A stretch of DNA of 64,000 nt, taken from the NCBI GenBank assembly GCA_958496175.1, contig OY292278.1, positions 33,232,001-33,296,000 on the forward strand, read 5' to 3'. Below are positions 49,601-62,461 of this stretch, one piece after another (position 1 is the stretch's first letter; each line of letters starts with the position of its first letter). This DNA is from Sisyra terminalis (Eukaryota; Arthropoda; Insecta; Neuroptera; Sisyridae). Below the pieces are notes generated by a model. That model was not told the origin of the DNA, did not search any database, and was given only the letters and a program-made list of their open reading frames with translations. The position numbers and the translations under genes are program-made.

Positions 49601-52600
49601 GATTTCTCTAAACCATTTCTATTTGGTTTACCCTAACTTTCCATATTATCGGTAGTCTAAGCTAAATAATATATTTTCACTAAGAAAGAACAATATTTCA
49701 AATTTAGATTTTAATTAGTTATCAATTACTCTTATTGTTGACTATCCATTGATTTCAGGTTTTGATTTATTATGGATATTACTCAAATTATTTCCCGCAT
49801 ACTAGAAATATTTCAATCTAAGACTGTAAATTTGCTTGACAAACTTTTACTCGATAATTATATTGATGAGTTCGTGTGAGACAGAGTGAAAATAAACGTC
49901 GCAAATTCTCAAACTTTCCTGTAGTTTCCATCAAATTATTTTCAAAATGTGATATCGTTGTTCGATTAGAACATGCGGCGTATTGCTTCAAAATTAAATC
50001 AAGATTTGAAGGTGATCGATTAATTATTTCCCAATGTCACACTGTGTAAAGTTTAACGGGAATTCTCAATATGAGCATTTTATAATTACAATGAAATGGT
50101 TTTAACTTCCGATTAAATTATTCGATTAATTTTTCATTATTATTTTATTAACATTCTCATTTAGTGATAGAATTAATGCTTTAAGTTTGAAAATAAACTG
50201 TGTTTAATAATTGATCCTATTAACAAAGTCCCTAAAGCTCATGCAAACTAATAAAACTAAATGGAGTGAAGCCAAATCATTAAAGTTTCCAACATAGTTA
50301 AATCGAAAAAATGATCGATTGGTCGACTGTAATTCTTAATTTAATCGCCAAAGAAATCAACTTAAAAATTAGCTTCTTTCATAGGCATCCAATAAAGCCA
50401 ATAAACTTTTCACATTTTCTAAATGTAAAACGCTGTAATAACTTTGATCGGCAATTTTATCGTGAAAGCTTCAATTAATCTCAACGAGCTTCGCAGTAAA
50501 TTTGATAGAGTTTTAAAATAGACGATTTTTTCTTCATCTGTAAATTAAAAGGGAAAAATCGCAAACTAATTTAAGATTGTTATTTTTTATTAGGTATACT
50601 TAAAAGTTTTACGCATTTATGATAGAAATGGTTCGGGGTTGTTCATTACCGTAGCATCATCACGTTATAAAATTGATGACTATTTCGCTGAATGATGTTC
50701 GAAATTTATTACCGAAAAGTTTGCTTTTTTTCGTGAGGACACATTAATGTTTATCACGAATTGAGAAAAAAGTTTATAATGGATTTTGAAAATACGATCG
50801 AGAAAGTTTTTAAGTAATATTCAAAAGTATTCGGTTTATTATCATAAGTAAGTGTTGTGAAGATCAGCGGATGATTTAATATTTATTGGTGAAGCTCTCT
50901 TTATAATTTTATTTAGAAATTTATGAAATAGAGTGGGAAAACATAGAATTTCTCTCCCACAAATCATGTTTTTTATAAATTTATAAGAAGCAGTTCTTGA
51001 GTTACGAATTAGTTATAATAATCATCGAAGATTAAATTTTCCCTCTACAGTTTAGTTCATTAAATCTGTATATAATTGGATGCATTATTATAATTCAATT
51101 GGAAAAAATTGATTTATTTTTACTTATCTTTCTGCAATAAGTAAGGTACCTAATCTTTTAAAGGAAATGAGTTTAATAATAATAACTTTATATTCCAACT
51201 AACTACAAGAAAAGAATGCATTAAAGATATTTTTGTATTAAAATTTTTCGTGAACAAATTCGTTATAAATAATAATTTATAACAGATTTACGTAAACTTT
51301 CATTCTCTTTTATTAACTTTGTTGTGTTCATTTGAATTATTGTTGTTAACTATTTATAAAATCATACCTTTCTCCAATCTATTAAATTATGATTCTGAGT
51401 ATACTGACTGTGTTCATGTATTTAATTCGAAATTTTTAAATTGTCAAAGCCAAGCCAAACTACACCAAAAACGATTCTCATCGTTAAAAAACACCAATTT
51501 GAAAAAGGTGTCATCAAAAATGTTTCGATGTTTTGGTTTAAAGTTCTATTTTGGCTCTTAGATTCATCTTTTTAACTATTAATCATTTTAGCGACAAGGT
51601 AATCTAGGCAACGTTTCTATTAAGGTATGCTTAGTTGGTAATTTGGGTCGAAAAATTAAATTTAATATTTATTAGAATTCGATGAATAGATTTTTTTCCT
51701 GATTTATCATTTGTTTAGATTCTTAAAAAATGTAACTTCCTTGAAAACCTGATGAAAATCTTTTGGGAAAATATGATATGATTTATATGTTTGTGTTGTA
51801 AAAGATTTTTAAAGTCTAAAGGAAATGTTAACAATTGTAATTAAATTTTTAGAAAAATACACTTTAAGGCAGTTTGAGCTATTTCATCGTCGATAAAGTT
51901 GGAATTTAACAAAGATTATGATGGTGAGTTGTGAAAATAACTTGTAACGGCATCTTAAAACCGTCGATAAAAATAAGGTTGTTAGCAATATAGTTTATCT
52001 AGAAATCCAAGTCTCCCAAAGTAGCTGAAGAGATGAGAAATACTATAAAGTTTCAAATTTGATAGCGTAAAATTTCCTAGAGGTGGTGAAAATGGAAACG
52101 CGCAACCATATAAGCAGGACACCGAGTGTAAACCGGAAATAAATATAAACACTGTCTTGACTATGTAAAGTACTCTTTTGTTTTGGATATAAAAAACTAA
52201 CCCCTTAGGTGGAGGAATTTTTCATGATTCAATCGCGTAGAATGTGAAGGTAAGGGGGAAACCATGACACTAAAGATTCCAAAGAAATCCCAAATATCAA
52301 CAACAATGAAGAATTTTTTTAGTGAAAAATTCCGGTGCTTGGTTGGAAGACCTAGTGCTATTTGTTAAATACCAACTCGTAAGATTGTCAACCAAGAAAA
52401 GAAAAACCCAATCAGACAACTCGACGAGTTGCAAAAATGAAATTTGACGCTTCATACAAATGGAATATAAGCTAAATACAACTTAAAAAAGTATGAGATC
52501 ATTTCCATTTTCCTGTAAGCTCCAAAAGAGCCTCAGAAAGGATGATAGGTGTCAAAAAGACACTTTTAAGATGTTGATTTGATTTCTTGGATGACTCATC

Positions 52601-55299
52601 AAGCAAACGTTTCCATATAAGAGGAAATTATATTGGATAGACATTTATCAAGTTTGATGTATTCTCAAATTTTATAATTTTTTGGATATTTTGTCCAACG
52701 CAGGGAAGATATAGTTTGCAGAGATTGGAGCGCAAGAAAAACCCGATGGCGGGCGCCAACATGGACGTTCACTTAAGCACTGGAAATATATCACCTATAT
52801 AATCAAGAATCTTTTGGATGTTCATATAAATTTGGTGATATAAACAAAGAAAGATCGAATGATACTATAAAAGACCCATCCATTGTATTGAAACCTAGCA
52901 ATAGTTGTGTCCAGATGATAAGATAAAAATAAGAATAAGAAAGCAAAAATCATCATACAGTAACATACATAGCAATGATGACGTCACAGCCACTTTTAAA
53001 CACTCATTATTTGTCATCTTTGTCATTTTCATAGAAATAGCTAAGTTATTGGCACAACTTATAGTCGAAGAGATAATCAAAGCTTATGTTGAGATTGTTA
53101 GTATCCACTTCAGAAAAAATTAAACAGATTTGTGTTATCGTTTTAATAAAATTTGCCAAAATATTTATTGATTTCTACGATAGTAAATAATGATATATAA
53201 AACTTAAATTTTTTAATGGCGGAAAATATATTTTTCGTATTGTTTGAATGGTTTTTCTGTAATTCACTTAAAAATAAATCAGTAACATCGTTGTTTTCTT
53301 TTCATTTGAAAAAATGCTTTATGAGAAATTATATGTTCCTATACGCTTTGTGTGAAGCTATGGTAGGGGAAGTCAAATCGATACAAGCGATTCCAGTGGT
53401 CAGTTTAAGTGTTAAAGTGGGCTATTATTAATGAAATTTAAGCATTTTGTTTGCATACTTTAATTTATTTTTATAAATATAACGAAAACGAGATCTCAGA
53501 GTTGTTACCTTGTAACTTGTAAGAATACCAGCAGGAAAAACAAATGTAAACTTGATAAGTTTCTGCCGGCTAAATTGAAAATAAATCAAAGAAATAATTG
53601 GATAATTGCAGTTAGAAGGCAACGATAAGTAGTACCGAAACACTAATTTTATCAATCGGATCAACATTACGGAGACTAGCAAACCTTTGCAAAACTTGTG
53701 TTACATATATTTTTTTCGAACTGTGCTTCTATATTTAGTAAACGTTTGAGCCACCATAACAAAAGCAAAAAACGAAACGATGAAAGTTTTCAAAAGGCAA
53801 TATTATAATAATTGTTAGAAGTGGCTGTTGAAGAAAAAGAATACTTTTGAAAAACATCCAGAATTCTATAACACTGTGAGACTCTTAGCATTCATACAAA
53901 TGGAATTTTTGAAATTTTTCGCCTTTTGTTAAGTTAAGTGATGGAAGTTATTGTCGAACGTCAGAGTTCCTATCTGACGTTGATATGAACATTTGAAATT
54001 ACGGTAAAACAAGTGTAATATCAAGCATTCGGAATGTGAATGGAAGTTTCAACTGAGGATTGGAACTTGTCCAAATGATAACAGTCTATGACAGCAATAT
54101 TTACATGATTTATTTCCTATTTTATTCACATACATACTTTTTGTCCGATTCTCACAAAACTTGCCATCAATTTTGATAGTTTTCCAACAGAATTTAATGA
54201 TATTTTTATTGATAATTTATATTTTTTCAACGCTCCTTAAGGGTATTATACCGTCAAAAAAATAAGCAATAGAAACTTTTACAACTATTTGGCATTTAAG
54301 TTTGATAAAATTTTCAATTTATATCAGTTATAAAGTTTTATTTGACTTAAGAGACCAATTATTCAATTGAAGCTTTGTAGTGTTTTAAAAATAGTTTTAA
54401 AATATTAACTTTCAACGATAAACCTCTTAAATCGGAGATAATTGAATTAAAGAAGACAAAAGTTTATCTTCAGGGAATATCCTTACGTGTTAAGCTGACA
54501 GTGATACTAAACTTTTATTTACTTTTTTAGTTTTATTTTTCATTGTTGAAATGATATCACGCTAAAACAATCAAGAGACTAATGCTGAAAGTAATAATTT
54601 TCATTCGGTATAGGTCTACGTAATATTAGATCTATGTAAATTTGTTTGTATTAATTGCATATTATTATTGACTACCCAAATAAAATTTACCATCTACTAA
54701 TTAAACAAGGTTTGGTGTTTGAATTGGAACATCTATTTTCATTGCGAATATGCATACTCTATACATAACATAATGTTGGCGCGCAAATAAAATTTATACA
54801 CAAATGATAATTTCTGTTGTATTTGGTAGTATTATTTCAATAAATATTTGAGATTGTTGCATTGTTTTTGGGCTTAAAATTTCATGATAGTCATTTAGAA
54901 GTTTATTGATTTTAATTAGATGTTTTTTAATCCAGTTAATGATTAATCAACAATTTTCAAAATACTGTAAAATTTTAGGTTCCATATAAAGTTTAAAAAG
55001 TAAAATATATTGGGGGTTTGTTAAAGTATTATAAGCAAAATTTTTTTTTTTTACATGGATATTTTTTTATTTATTTTTCTCGGGCTTGTGATATGAAATT
55101 TTTAGGCTTTTAACAACCCCAGCTATATATTAGCAAAGAGGATATATAGCTCATAGCTCGAAAAATGAGCGGTAGGAGATTTTTCGTGTCGTTTAGAATT
55201 CGGAACTTGATTTTTACAGCAGTTACCAAAATTTGGAGACAATTCAAATATACCCCAAACATTTTGGGCATTACTTGTTGGGGAACTTTTTTCGCCAAA

Positions 55300-55433
55300 G
55301 TTTTGTGTGGTTTAAGGTTAATAAAAAACCGAAAACCGAGAAATATTGAAAATTTGCTCGAAACGAGGATTGAACTTACCAATAACACTTACCAATTTTG
55401 GAGTGGTCACCTTGACCACTCGGCCACCAGTAG
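55300..55433 (-). mobile_element. tRNA-derived SINE, copy 4
   Basis: On the minus strand the head reads TGGTGGCCGAGTGGTCAAGG with an intact tRNA Ser/Leu-like box A, then ACCACTCCAAAATTGG. The box B region reads AAGTTCAATCCTCG, and TTTTCAATATTTCTCGG follows. Similarity to the other copies weakens before 55300. The longer open frames on both strands at 55110-55446 overlap this repeat and are not credible genes. Confidence 0.7.
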
Positions 55434-56278
55434 GCTCATTTTATAAGAGTGACTAAAAAAAATGAACCGAAGTGATTTTATGTCCTCAACCAAGGGGTTA
55501 TAAAAGGTTATCGGAATTATTTTTTTAACAAATTAAGTCAATCTAAAAATGCACTGTACTGTAGCTTAAGTTTGAGGTTTTAAGAGAATAACTAATTTTC
55601 TTAACTAGAATATTGTTTAGCTTGTTGATATAAAAGATTTGCACCTACCAATCAAAACAATAAAAATGTAGTTTTTGAAATTTGAAGCTTGATTCTTTGT
55701 ATTTCTACGAAATCATATATCTTTCAAAGCACAAGGACGATAAATTCAAATAAGGCCTGACATACCTTTCATCATTCAATGTTTTTGATTGGATTTTTGT
55801 TTCTAAACTTTGCTCTCAGAATTACTACACCGATATATGAGCTGTCATTCATTTTAAATAGCACTGTAAAATTTGATTGAATATTTTTCATTGCTTGTAA
55901 GAAATTTCTATGAATTTCTACTTCACTCTTTGTATGAAAATTTATAGACTTGTCAAGAAATAAAAAATAACATGATATGATTTAAATGAATTTAAAAATG
56001 ATTTTATAGAAAATAAATGTCCAAAACCATTCACTTTTCAATTCAAAATGTTTGCTTTAATTTTTTTCTTTAGGAAGTAATAGGTTTCAATAAATTTGGT
56101 AAAGATACAGGATATAAAATCAAAATTAAAGGTGTAGAATGTATTGAATCGTACGCTTATTTTCTGGAAAATAGGGACCAACATGTTTTTCCTCTTCTTT
56201 AAGAACCATTGTTCTTAATTTTTATAGTAATTATCTAAAGAGGATATATTGAAAAACAATTAAATTAAAAAAAGAGCT

Positions 56279-56319
56279 GTTTATTTATCTGTTTATCTGT
56301 TTATATGTTTATCTGTTTC
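56279..56319 (+). repeat. short tandem repeat, 8-base unit TTTATCTG
   Basis: About five units, with one TTTATTTATCTG start and one TTTATATG variant. Simple-sequence slippage repeat. Confidence 0.75.
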
Positions 56320-58844
56320 CTAAGACTTAGAATCACGAAAATAATAAATGCCATGCTTTTTTTTTTTGAGAACTTTTACTCATTAAATTTTCGTACCAAA
56401 AAAATGGTGCAACATTTCGAAAAAAACAGCCATATAGAACCAGGGTACACTACAAGACGTGAATGAGTTGATATTTTTCAATGCTATTTTAATGAGTAAT
56501 AACGCTCTTTTAGGAGTATTAAATATATTTTTTTCGTGATTGTCACTTTTAAACAACACATTAAAATAAATGTTTCATTTATTTCTTAGTTTTACGTAAA
56601 TTTTTTTTCAAAAATTTGAATAAAAATATGTTATTTACTGTGTTAAGTAACCTTAAGCTTCACGTTGATTTCACTTCTCTAGCTAAATTAGTTTTTCAAA
56701 TATATTCTTTTGAATAATAGTCATGCCGACAGACATTTTTGCCAATATCTTATGGTCAGGTTTGTACATCAAATCAATATTGTAACATAAGTTTCGATAA
56801 GATTCTTATTAGGGGACCAACTCACCAAAGTGATCCAGGTAAATCCTTTTATTGATATCAAGATTCTGCATATATCCATACATCGTAAACATTAGGAAAA
56901 TAAATAAACTATGATATAAAATTGATTGATTTTTTCCATACTATAACAGTAACTAAGTTAAGATAATATTAGCTAGTTGAACCTAAATCGAAAACTATGT
57001 ACTTATACCTTTTTTGAATGAAAAAAACGGCACCTAGTCGCAAAAAATACGTACAATTTCATGGTTTTGTGTTTTACGATTGACTCTATTAAAAACGAAA
57101 CCGGTGAAATTCAAATCATCTTTCAACTGGCAAGATAAAACAACAGAATAAAAGCGTTTGTGATAAAATAACCAGGCGTTAGAAAAAAGTAGATAGGCAA
57201 AGATAAAGTCAATATGTCATTCATGAGTCTAGAATCGGGAAATTTTTATGTAGGTGTTGTATACTTTGACGCACTTATAACTGGTTCTCTGGACTCATGA
57301 GTGTCATATATTTAAAAATCCCATTTTACATACCTTTTTTTCTTCTAACATCTACACGTTTTACTATGCAAGCTTTTGATGATTTGTTACCATTCCCAAA
57401 CCAGTTTGGAATTTGGTTGGCTTATTACGGAACACAAAATGTTCCAAAAGCCATATAGACGTATGTACTTTTTCTGCCAGAATCCTTCTGTTAATTACAT
57501 ATTCTATATAGAATTACTTATCATAAAATCAATATTTCAAAGTAATTCTGTTTATTTAAACTTTAAGTCCCTTGTGATCAATTCTAAATTTCCAACTTAT
57601 AATCCCAAGATAAAAATAAAATTTCAAAATGCAAGGTAATTTACTGTTTTCCAAATTTTACAAGTCTATTATTTATTCAATAAGAAGATAACACTTAATT
57701 CAAGATGATTGAAAATTTAATTAAAGAAAAATAATATCAAAACCAATATTTTTGTTATCAAATCCTTTGGGGTTAAATCAAGTTTTTTTTCTACTGGAAC
57801 ATGTATTGTAAACATTTTATCTCAATTAACATTATGTTTCCGATGTTTCCAGATGCCTTTAGGTGAGGCATAGGATGAGTAAAACAATGAGAAAGACATC
57901 CGTATTTTTCTGTATTATTAGCTTCGTTTTTTTGTTAAAAAATTCAACCGAATATTTCTTTATGATAAAACATTATCTCATACTATTTCACATGATGACA
58001 TTTATATTTTCTAAGAAAACAATCCAAACATTAAGTCAATTTAAATTTTCGTTATAACCAATGTTTGAACAAAACCTCAAGGAGTTTTAATTCAAATGTC
58101 TGAATATCTGGATTGGATATATGTAATTGGTTTGCAAGTCAATTTTGGGGAAATATCCATTGACAAAGTACTCGATTACAAATTACAAAACGATTATGAT
58201 TATGGTTATACTCATTTGTCAATATTGTTGCCAATTTATAACTGATAGGGACTGATATACCAATATAGTTTTCTTGATTATGTATCGAATGTGAATTACC
58301 AATGAGATTTAGATTGGAACTGTTATTGTTATAGTTATTGGTTCTACTGTTGAGATTATTTCCAATAGGGCTCAAGTTCTAAGCATCTAATCTATAGATG
58401 TTAGAGCTATTCTCATCACGGTGAGAAACTATTGTTATATAAACTAAATGCTGGTTTTTGGAGACGATGCTTTCCTATTTTTAATTTTAAAGATTAAAGA
58501 GCTTGAATACCTAATTAACAGTTTGACAGTTATTATCTCTTTTGTGTGTAAAAATTGAACTCCAAAATGCCTCTAATTCTTAATATTTTATCGAATCTTA
58601 TGACTTTAGAACCAAATTTCGGTGTATACTGCAAGAAAAAAGTTCCTACTCCTAAAATGGGTTTAGTATTTACCTTTTTTTAGGAAAATGATGTTTGGAG
58701 GGTTCAAAAAATTTTTTTGATTACCTTATTTCCCAACAACAATAATTGGAAAACATCGATACTTTTTTCGAAATTTCATAAAATTAAAGCTAATTAAAGA
58801 TACAACTATTAGTAATAGTGAATCATATGTTTTATACTTCTCAG

Positions 58845-59124
58845 TAAAAAAATAAATTGCAATATTGACAATATATTCGATTCTATATGAGGTTAGTACA
58901 ATGTTGTAACTCCTCTATTTTACAACATGTGCAATACATAATTAATTGTTTTTATTTTTCTTTGATTATTAACAATTAAGTTTTACTCTGTATACATTGT
59001 ATCTGAAAAAAAAAAATTATTGCATCTTAAAAAAATAAATTGCAATATTGACAATATATTCGACTCTATTTGAGGTTAGTACAATGTTGTAACTCCTCTA
59101 TCTTACAACATGTGCAATACATAA
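58845..59124 (+). repeat. about 95-base direct repeat, spaced 183 bases
   Basis: The copies at 58845-58943 and about 59029-59124 run from AAAAAATAAATTGCAATATTG through GAGGTTAGTACAATGTTG to ACAACATGTGCAATACATAAT with only about three differences. The near-identity points to a recent duplication or two copies of a young short element. Confidence 0.8.
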
Positions 59125-59179
59125 TATTAAAACATAACATAATATAAAAATATTGCATCTACACACACCTACAGTGCTC

Positions 59180-59580
59180 ATCTTTAGGGAGTTGAAATCT
59201 GGAGTTTTACCAAGGATTCAATCAAAAGCTTGGTAGAATTTGAAATGTGATGTTACCAACTTATGCTACGGTCTCCCATTTACTCTATACAACTAAGATC
59301 ATGATTTTTGAAACACTCATAAAAACAAGGAAATTATTTTTGCTCCAAAGAACAGAACGCTGGTCTATTTTGACCATACTTCATAATGAAAAATATTGCC
59401 TTCTTCAATTAATCCTACATGGCAAGATTCAAGGCAAGCGGAAAACTGCATAAAGCCGGTATATCTTTGTTTAAGAATCTTAGAAAATAGTCAGGTCTAA
59501 CATAATTGAATTGTTTCAAGCTGTAGTTATCAAGATAAGATGGGCTTAATTGATCGCCAACAAAACTAAAAGGCCAATTA
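59180..59580 (+). mobile_element. LINE open reading frame 2 C-terminal remnant
   Basis: Pieces in shifting frames read GVEIWSFTKDSIKSLVEFEM, NEKYCLLQLILHGKIQGKRK and, later, IELFQAVVIKIRWA-stop-LIANKTK. This order (E-W/S-x-T-K block, LLQL-GKIQGKR block, LFxAxVxKxR block) is the C-terminal region of an insect LINE polyprotein that usually ends close to a run of Arg or Lys codons. Several stops and shifts show it is dead. The right end meets a second, oppositely oriented tail at about 59584. Confidence 0.65.
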
Positions 59581-59583
59581 AAA

Positions 59584-59800
59584 GGCACATTTCTTCTTCT
59601 TTTGGTGTCTCCTCAACATTGAAGATGGGCGATCATCATAACTACTTGAATTTTAGATACCACACGAAAAAGCTTGCTCGTGTTTTTGCCGAACCTTACA
59701 CGTCACGTGATCAACCAGGATAGCCTCCTTCTTCCTAAAACTATTCTTCTTACAATCCAACTCTGAATGAAGAGCTGGAGTGGATGATATTCCTTATTCG
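59584..59800 (-). mobile_element. LINE C-terminal remnant, opposite orientation
   Basis: On the minus strand, frames read LGRRRLSWLIT, then FGKNTSKLFRVVSKIQVVMM, then IAHLQC-stop-GDTKRRRN, the same C-terminal block as in the plus-strand remnant immediately to the left. The 3' ends of the two remnants face each other with almost no sequence between them. Confidence 0.65.
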
Positions 59801-60624
59801 CACGGTAGGGCCGAAGTATAATATTTTTTCATCTTTACGGAAATCATAATATCATAGTTATTTTGGTATTAAGTCTGGTTAATAATCTTGAACTTTATGA
59901 TCAGTAAAACATTTTGCTGTTTTTAATATTTTTAGAATATTCTTATGAAAGTAGTGGTAGAATTCAGGAATCATAAATAACAAAATGATTGATACTTTGC
60001 AATACTTAGTCTATTAGTTATTATGTTATTGTAGTTGTACTATTTTGAATGATCCTTTTGATTTGGTTCTTTTGGTTCTAGGTTTTATGGCTCTAACATT
60101 TAGTCTTTTAAAATTATTTTCGCAATTCATTTTTTCTTTGTTTTCTGATTAACAGAATAAAAAAAAGTAACTTTCAAAAAAAGCAGAAAAAACAAACAAT
60201 ATATTCCTGAATATTGTGACATACCTAAGAGTTGAATATTTTTTTTCGGCCCCTTATTTAAACATTCGAATCTCTTCAACAATTTGGAACTGACGAATTT
60301 GAAACCCATTAGTAAAGCAATAAATCAAGTTATACTTCTTCTCGGTGATTTAGCTATCGAAAAAGACATAACTCAAGGATAAAATGATCTTCATCTTTGG
60401 AATATGAATCAGTTATAGTTGATGAATTAGTCAGTCAAAAAACAATCAGTAATTAGGTACGAGTTAAATAGGTGATAAACGATTGACGTAAATAAATAAA
60501 TAAGTATGTAGTGGGAAATAAGTAAACATTTGTGCAATAAAATTAATTTGTTATTGTTGTATGTCCTGACAATACAAATCCAAACGAACTCGTCAAACAC
60601 AAATAAAAGTCAAAAACATAAAAA

Positions 60625-61181
60625 TATTGGTTAAAATATTCAGAGGACTAGGATCAAAAAATAATCACTCAAAACTATTTATTACATGCGCGACGTTTCG
60701 GCCCGGTTATTGAGCCTTCCTCAGGCGTTCTAAAATGTCATAGCTAATTTTTAGACTCATCAATGCTGAGCGGTTCGATTTTTTAAAATAACGTCATTTC
60801 TAACTAATTTTTAATTATTTTTATTGAAATTTTATTTTATATATTTTTATTGAAAAAAAATTAATGATATTTTATGTATCTTGGGAGTTTTATGATTGTT
60901 TTTACCAACTGTACCGTATAAAAATGAATTGACAATGATTATTTTTAAGAAATTAAACCGATTATTTACCGTATGAAAGAATTCATTGTAATAATTGTTT
61001 GTATTTTTGGTATTAATAAAAAATTGGCTATGATATTTCAGAATGCCTGAGGAAGACTCAATAACCGGGTCGAAACGTCGCGCATGTAATAACTAGTTTT
61101 AACTGATTATTATTCGATCCTAGTCCTCTGAATATTTTTACCAATTTATCATCATCGAGGATCTGAAACTCTACAATAATG
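60625..61181. mobile_element. fold-back element F, long copy (possibly Penelope-derived)
   Basis: The left arm (about 60636-60732, ATTCAGAGGACTAGGATC to TCCTCAGGCGTTC) is the inverted copy of the right arm (about 61042-61136, GAATGCCTGAGGAAGACTC to CTAGTCCTCTGAAT). About 300 bases of AT-rich sequence lie between. The CTGAGGAAG...CCGGGTCGAAACGTCG block resembles a motif I associate with terminal repeats of Penelope-like retroelements, but no reverse transcriptase is present, so the class is inferred. Confidence 0.65.
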
Positions 61182-62406
61182 ACATAAAAATATGTTTAAA
61201 ATCAAATATCTACTAATAGAAATTACAGTCTTTTGTAATATATGTTTTTACTTATTGATTCAAACTTAATTTTCCTCAAACATTTGCTTTTTTTTTTAAA
61301 AAAACATGGCTTTTGGCAAATATGCGATTTCCTAGTTATTTGAAAAAAAATCGTTTGATTAAACTCTCTATGGTACATGTCATTTTGACAACAAAATTTA
61401 TTTTATCCTTTTGGCAAAACATTTAGTAAAAACTATTTTAGATCTTTATGTTTTGCAGATAAACAATAAAATTTCCAAATTTGAAACTGAAGGAGAGTAA
61501 ACCGGAAAATTATCAACAACGAAGTATTAATCAAATTTTCGTAATCAAAAATCAATTTGAAAAAGCTGTACAAAGCTTTAGTCGCTATATTTATTTATTT
61601 ATTTAGCACAGAAATTCTTTATTGGTAAAAATATTAACCCATATCTTAATGTTAAACACGAATTATCTCTTATAACGTTATGCTTATAAATATTTTCATG
61701 TTTTCTATCTTTCAAAAAAATATGATTTATAATCACTTATGTCCCAATTTGCATAAAAATTGCTTTACACTTGCAACAAGCGTATAATAAAAGTGATCCA
61801 TCACATTTTTGTTTAATATGCAAATCGTTAATAAAGTGAAACTTATCCTTAAAATGTTCTTTACAATAATCGTTCCATTACATCCACTTGATAAAGTCTT
61901 GATTGCCATGAGTGATTGAAATTTCAGAACTTTAAAAGCTTTATCAATTCAAAGCATAAACTTTAAATAAATGATTTTTCTGTGAAAGAAATTTGTTAAT
62001 GATTTTCTTTTTCATTAAATAAAAAAAAAGCTAATTTTACATTAGCATTATTATTTGTTCGGTTCTTTTACTTTAAAGAGTAAACGAACAAAATGTTGTG
62101 TAAACTTATGCTCTCTTGCGAAATTTGTGATTTCTTGCTCTTTTAAAAACATTCAAGAAACTTTCCGCGTAAACAACGTAAAAGTTTTAAATTTAAAGCT
62201 TTCATATTACTGTTACCATTCTCAAATATTTTCTATATCAAAAGATTGAATATGCAATAACAAAGTTCGAGTAGGTGTAACGTTTTGTTAAGATAGATTT
62301 AATATATGGAACGGGAAAAAAATAAAACAAAAAAATCGAAAATGAAAGTGCAAAGTTTTGCATAATATTGTTTTTCTGGAAGCACAATAAATGGAGTTGA
62401 TCTTAC

Positions 62407-62461
62407 CTTTGCAGAGTAATGCGAAAATTACTAATAAAAAGCAGGTATTGATTGAAGCCAT
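62407..62461 (-). CDS. beat-family gene, exon 1 (start codon and signal peptide)
   Basis: Reading the minus strand from 62461, this exon gives Met followed by a short polar stretch and a hydrophobic core (residues about 7-17, CFLLVIFALLC), then Lys, and stops one base into the next codon at a strong donor (GTAAGA, G at 62406). This is the shape of a secretory signal peptide. The single leftover G joins exon 2, which starts in exactly that phase, to make Glu19 followed by TWSLRDV. An in-frame TAA lies 37-39 bases upstream (62498-62500). The start has A at -3 and G at +4, a good context. The assignment rests on phase, signal-peptide shape and the family's layout (signal peptide on its own exon, long first intron). 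No transcript was seen, so another upstream exon could replace it. Confidence 0.75.

Larger units (their letters stand above)
29192..62406 (-). other. intron 1 of the beat-family gene (about 33.2 kb)
   Basis: This intron lies between the signal-peptide exon and Ig1. It contains a Tc1-like fragment (30.3 kb), paired dispersed repeats (30.8 and 38.5 kb), two SINEs, two hAT-like MITEs, a fold-back family (37.4 and 60.6 kb), facing LINE tails (59.2-59.8 kb) and several small tandem duplications. A repeat-poor, CpG-richer block at 33.66-34.50 kb stands out. Stretches 39-41.5, 43-47, 50-55 and 57.3-58.8 kb hold nothing I can name. Confidence 0.65.
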
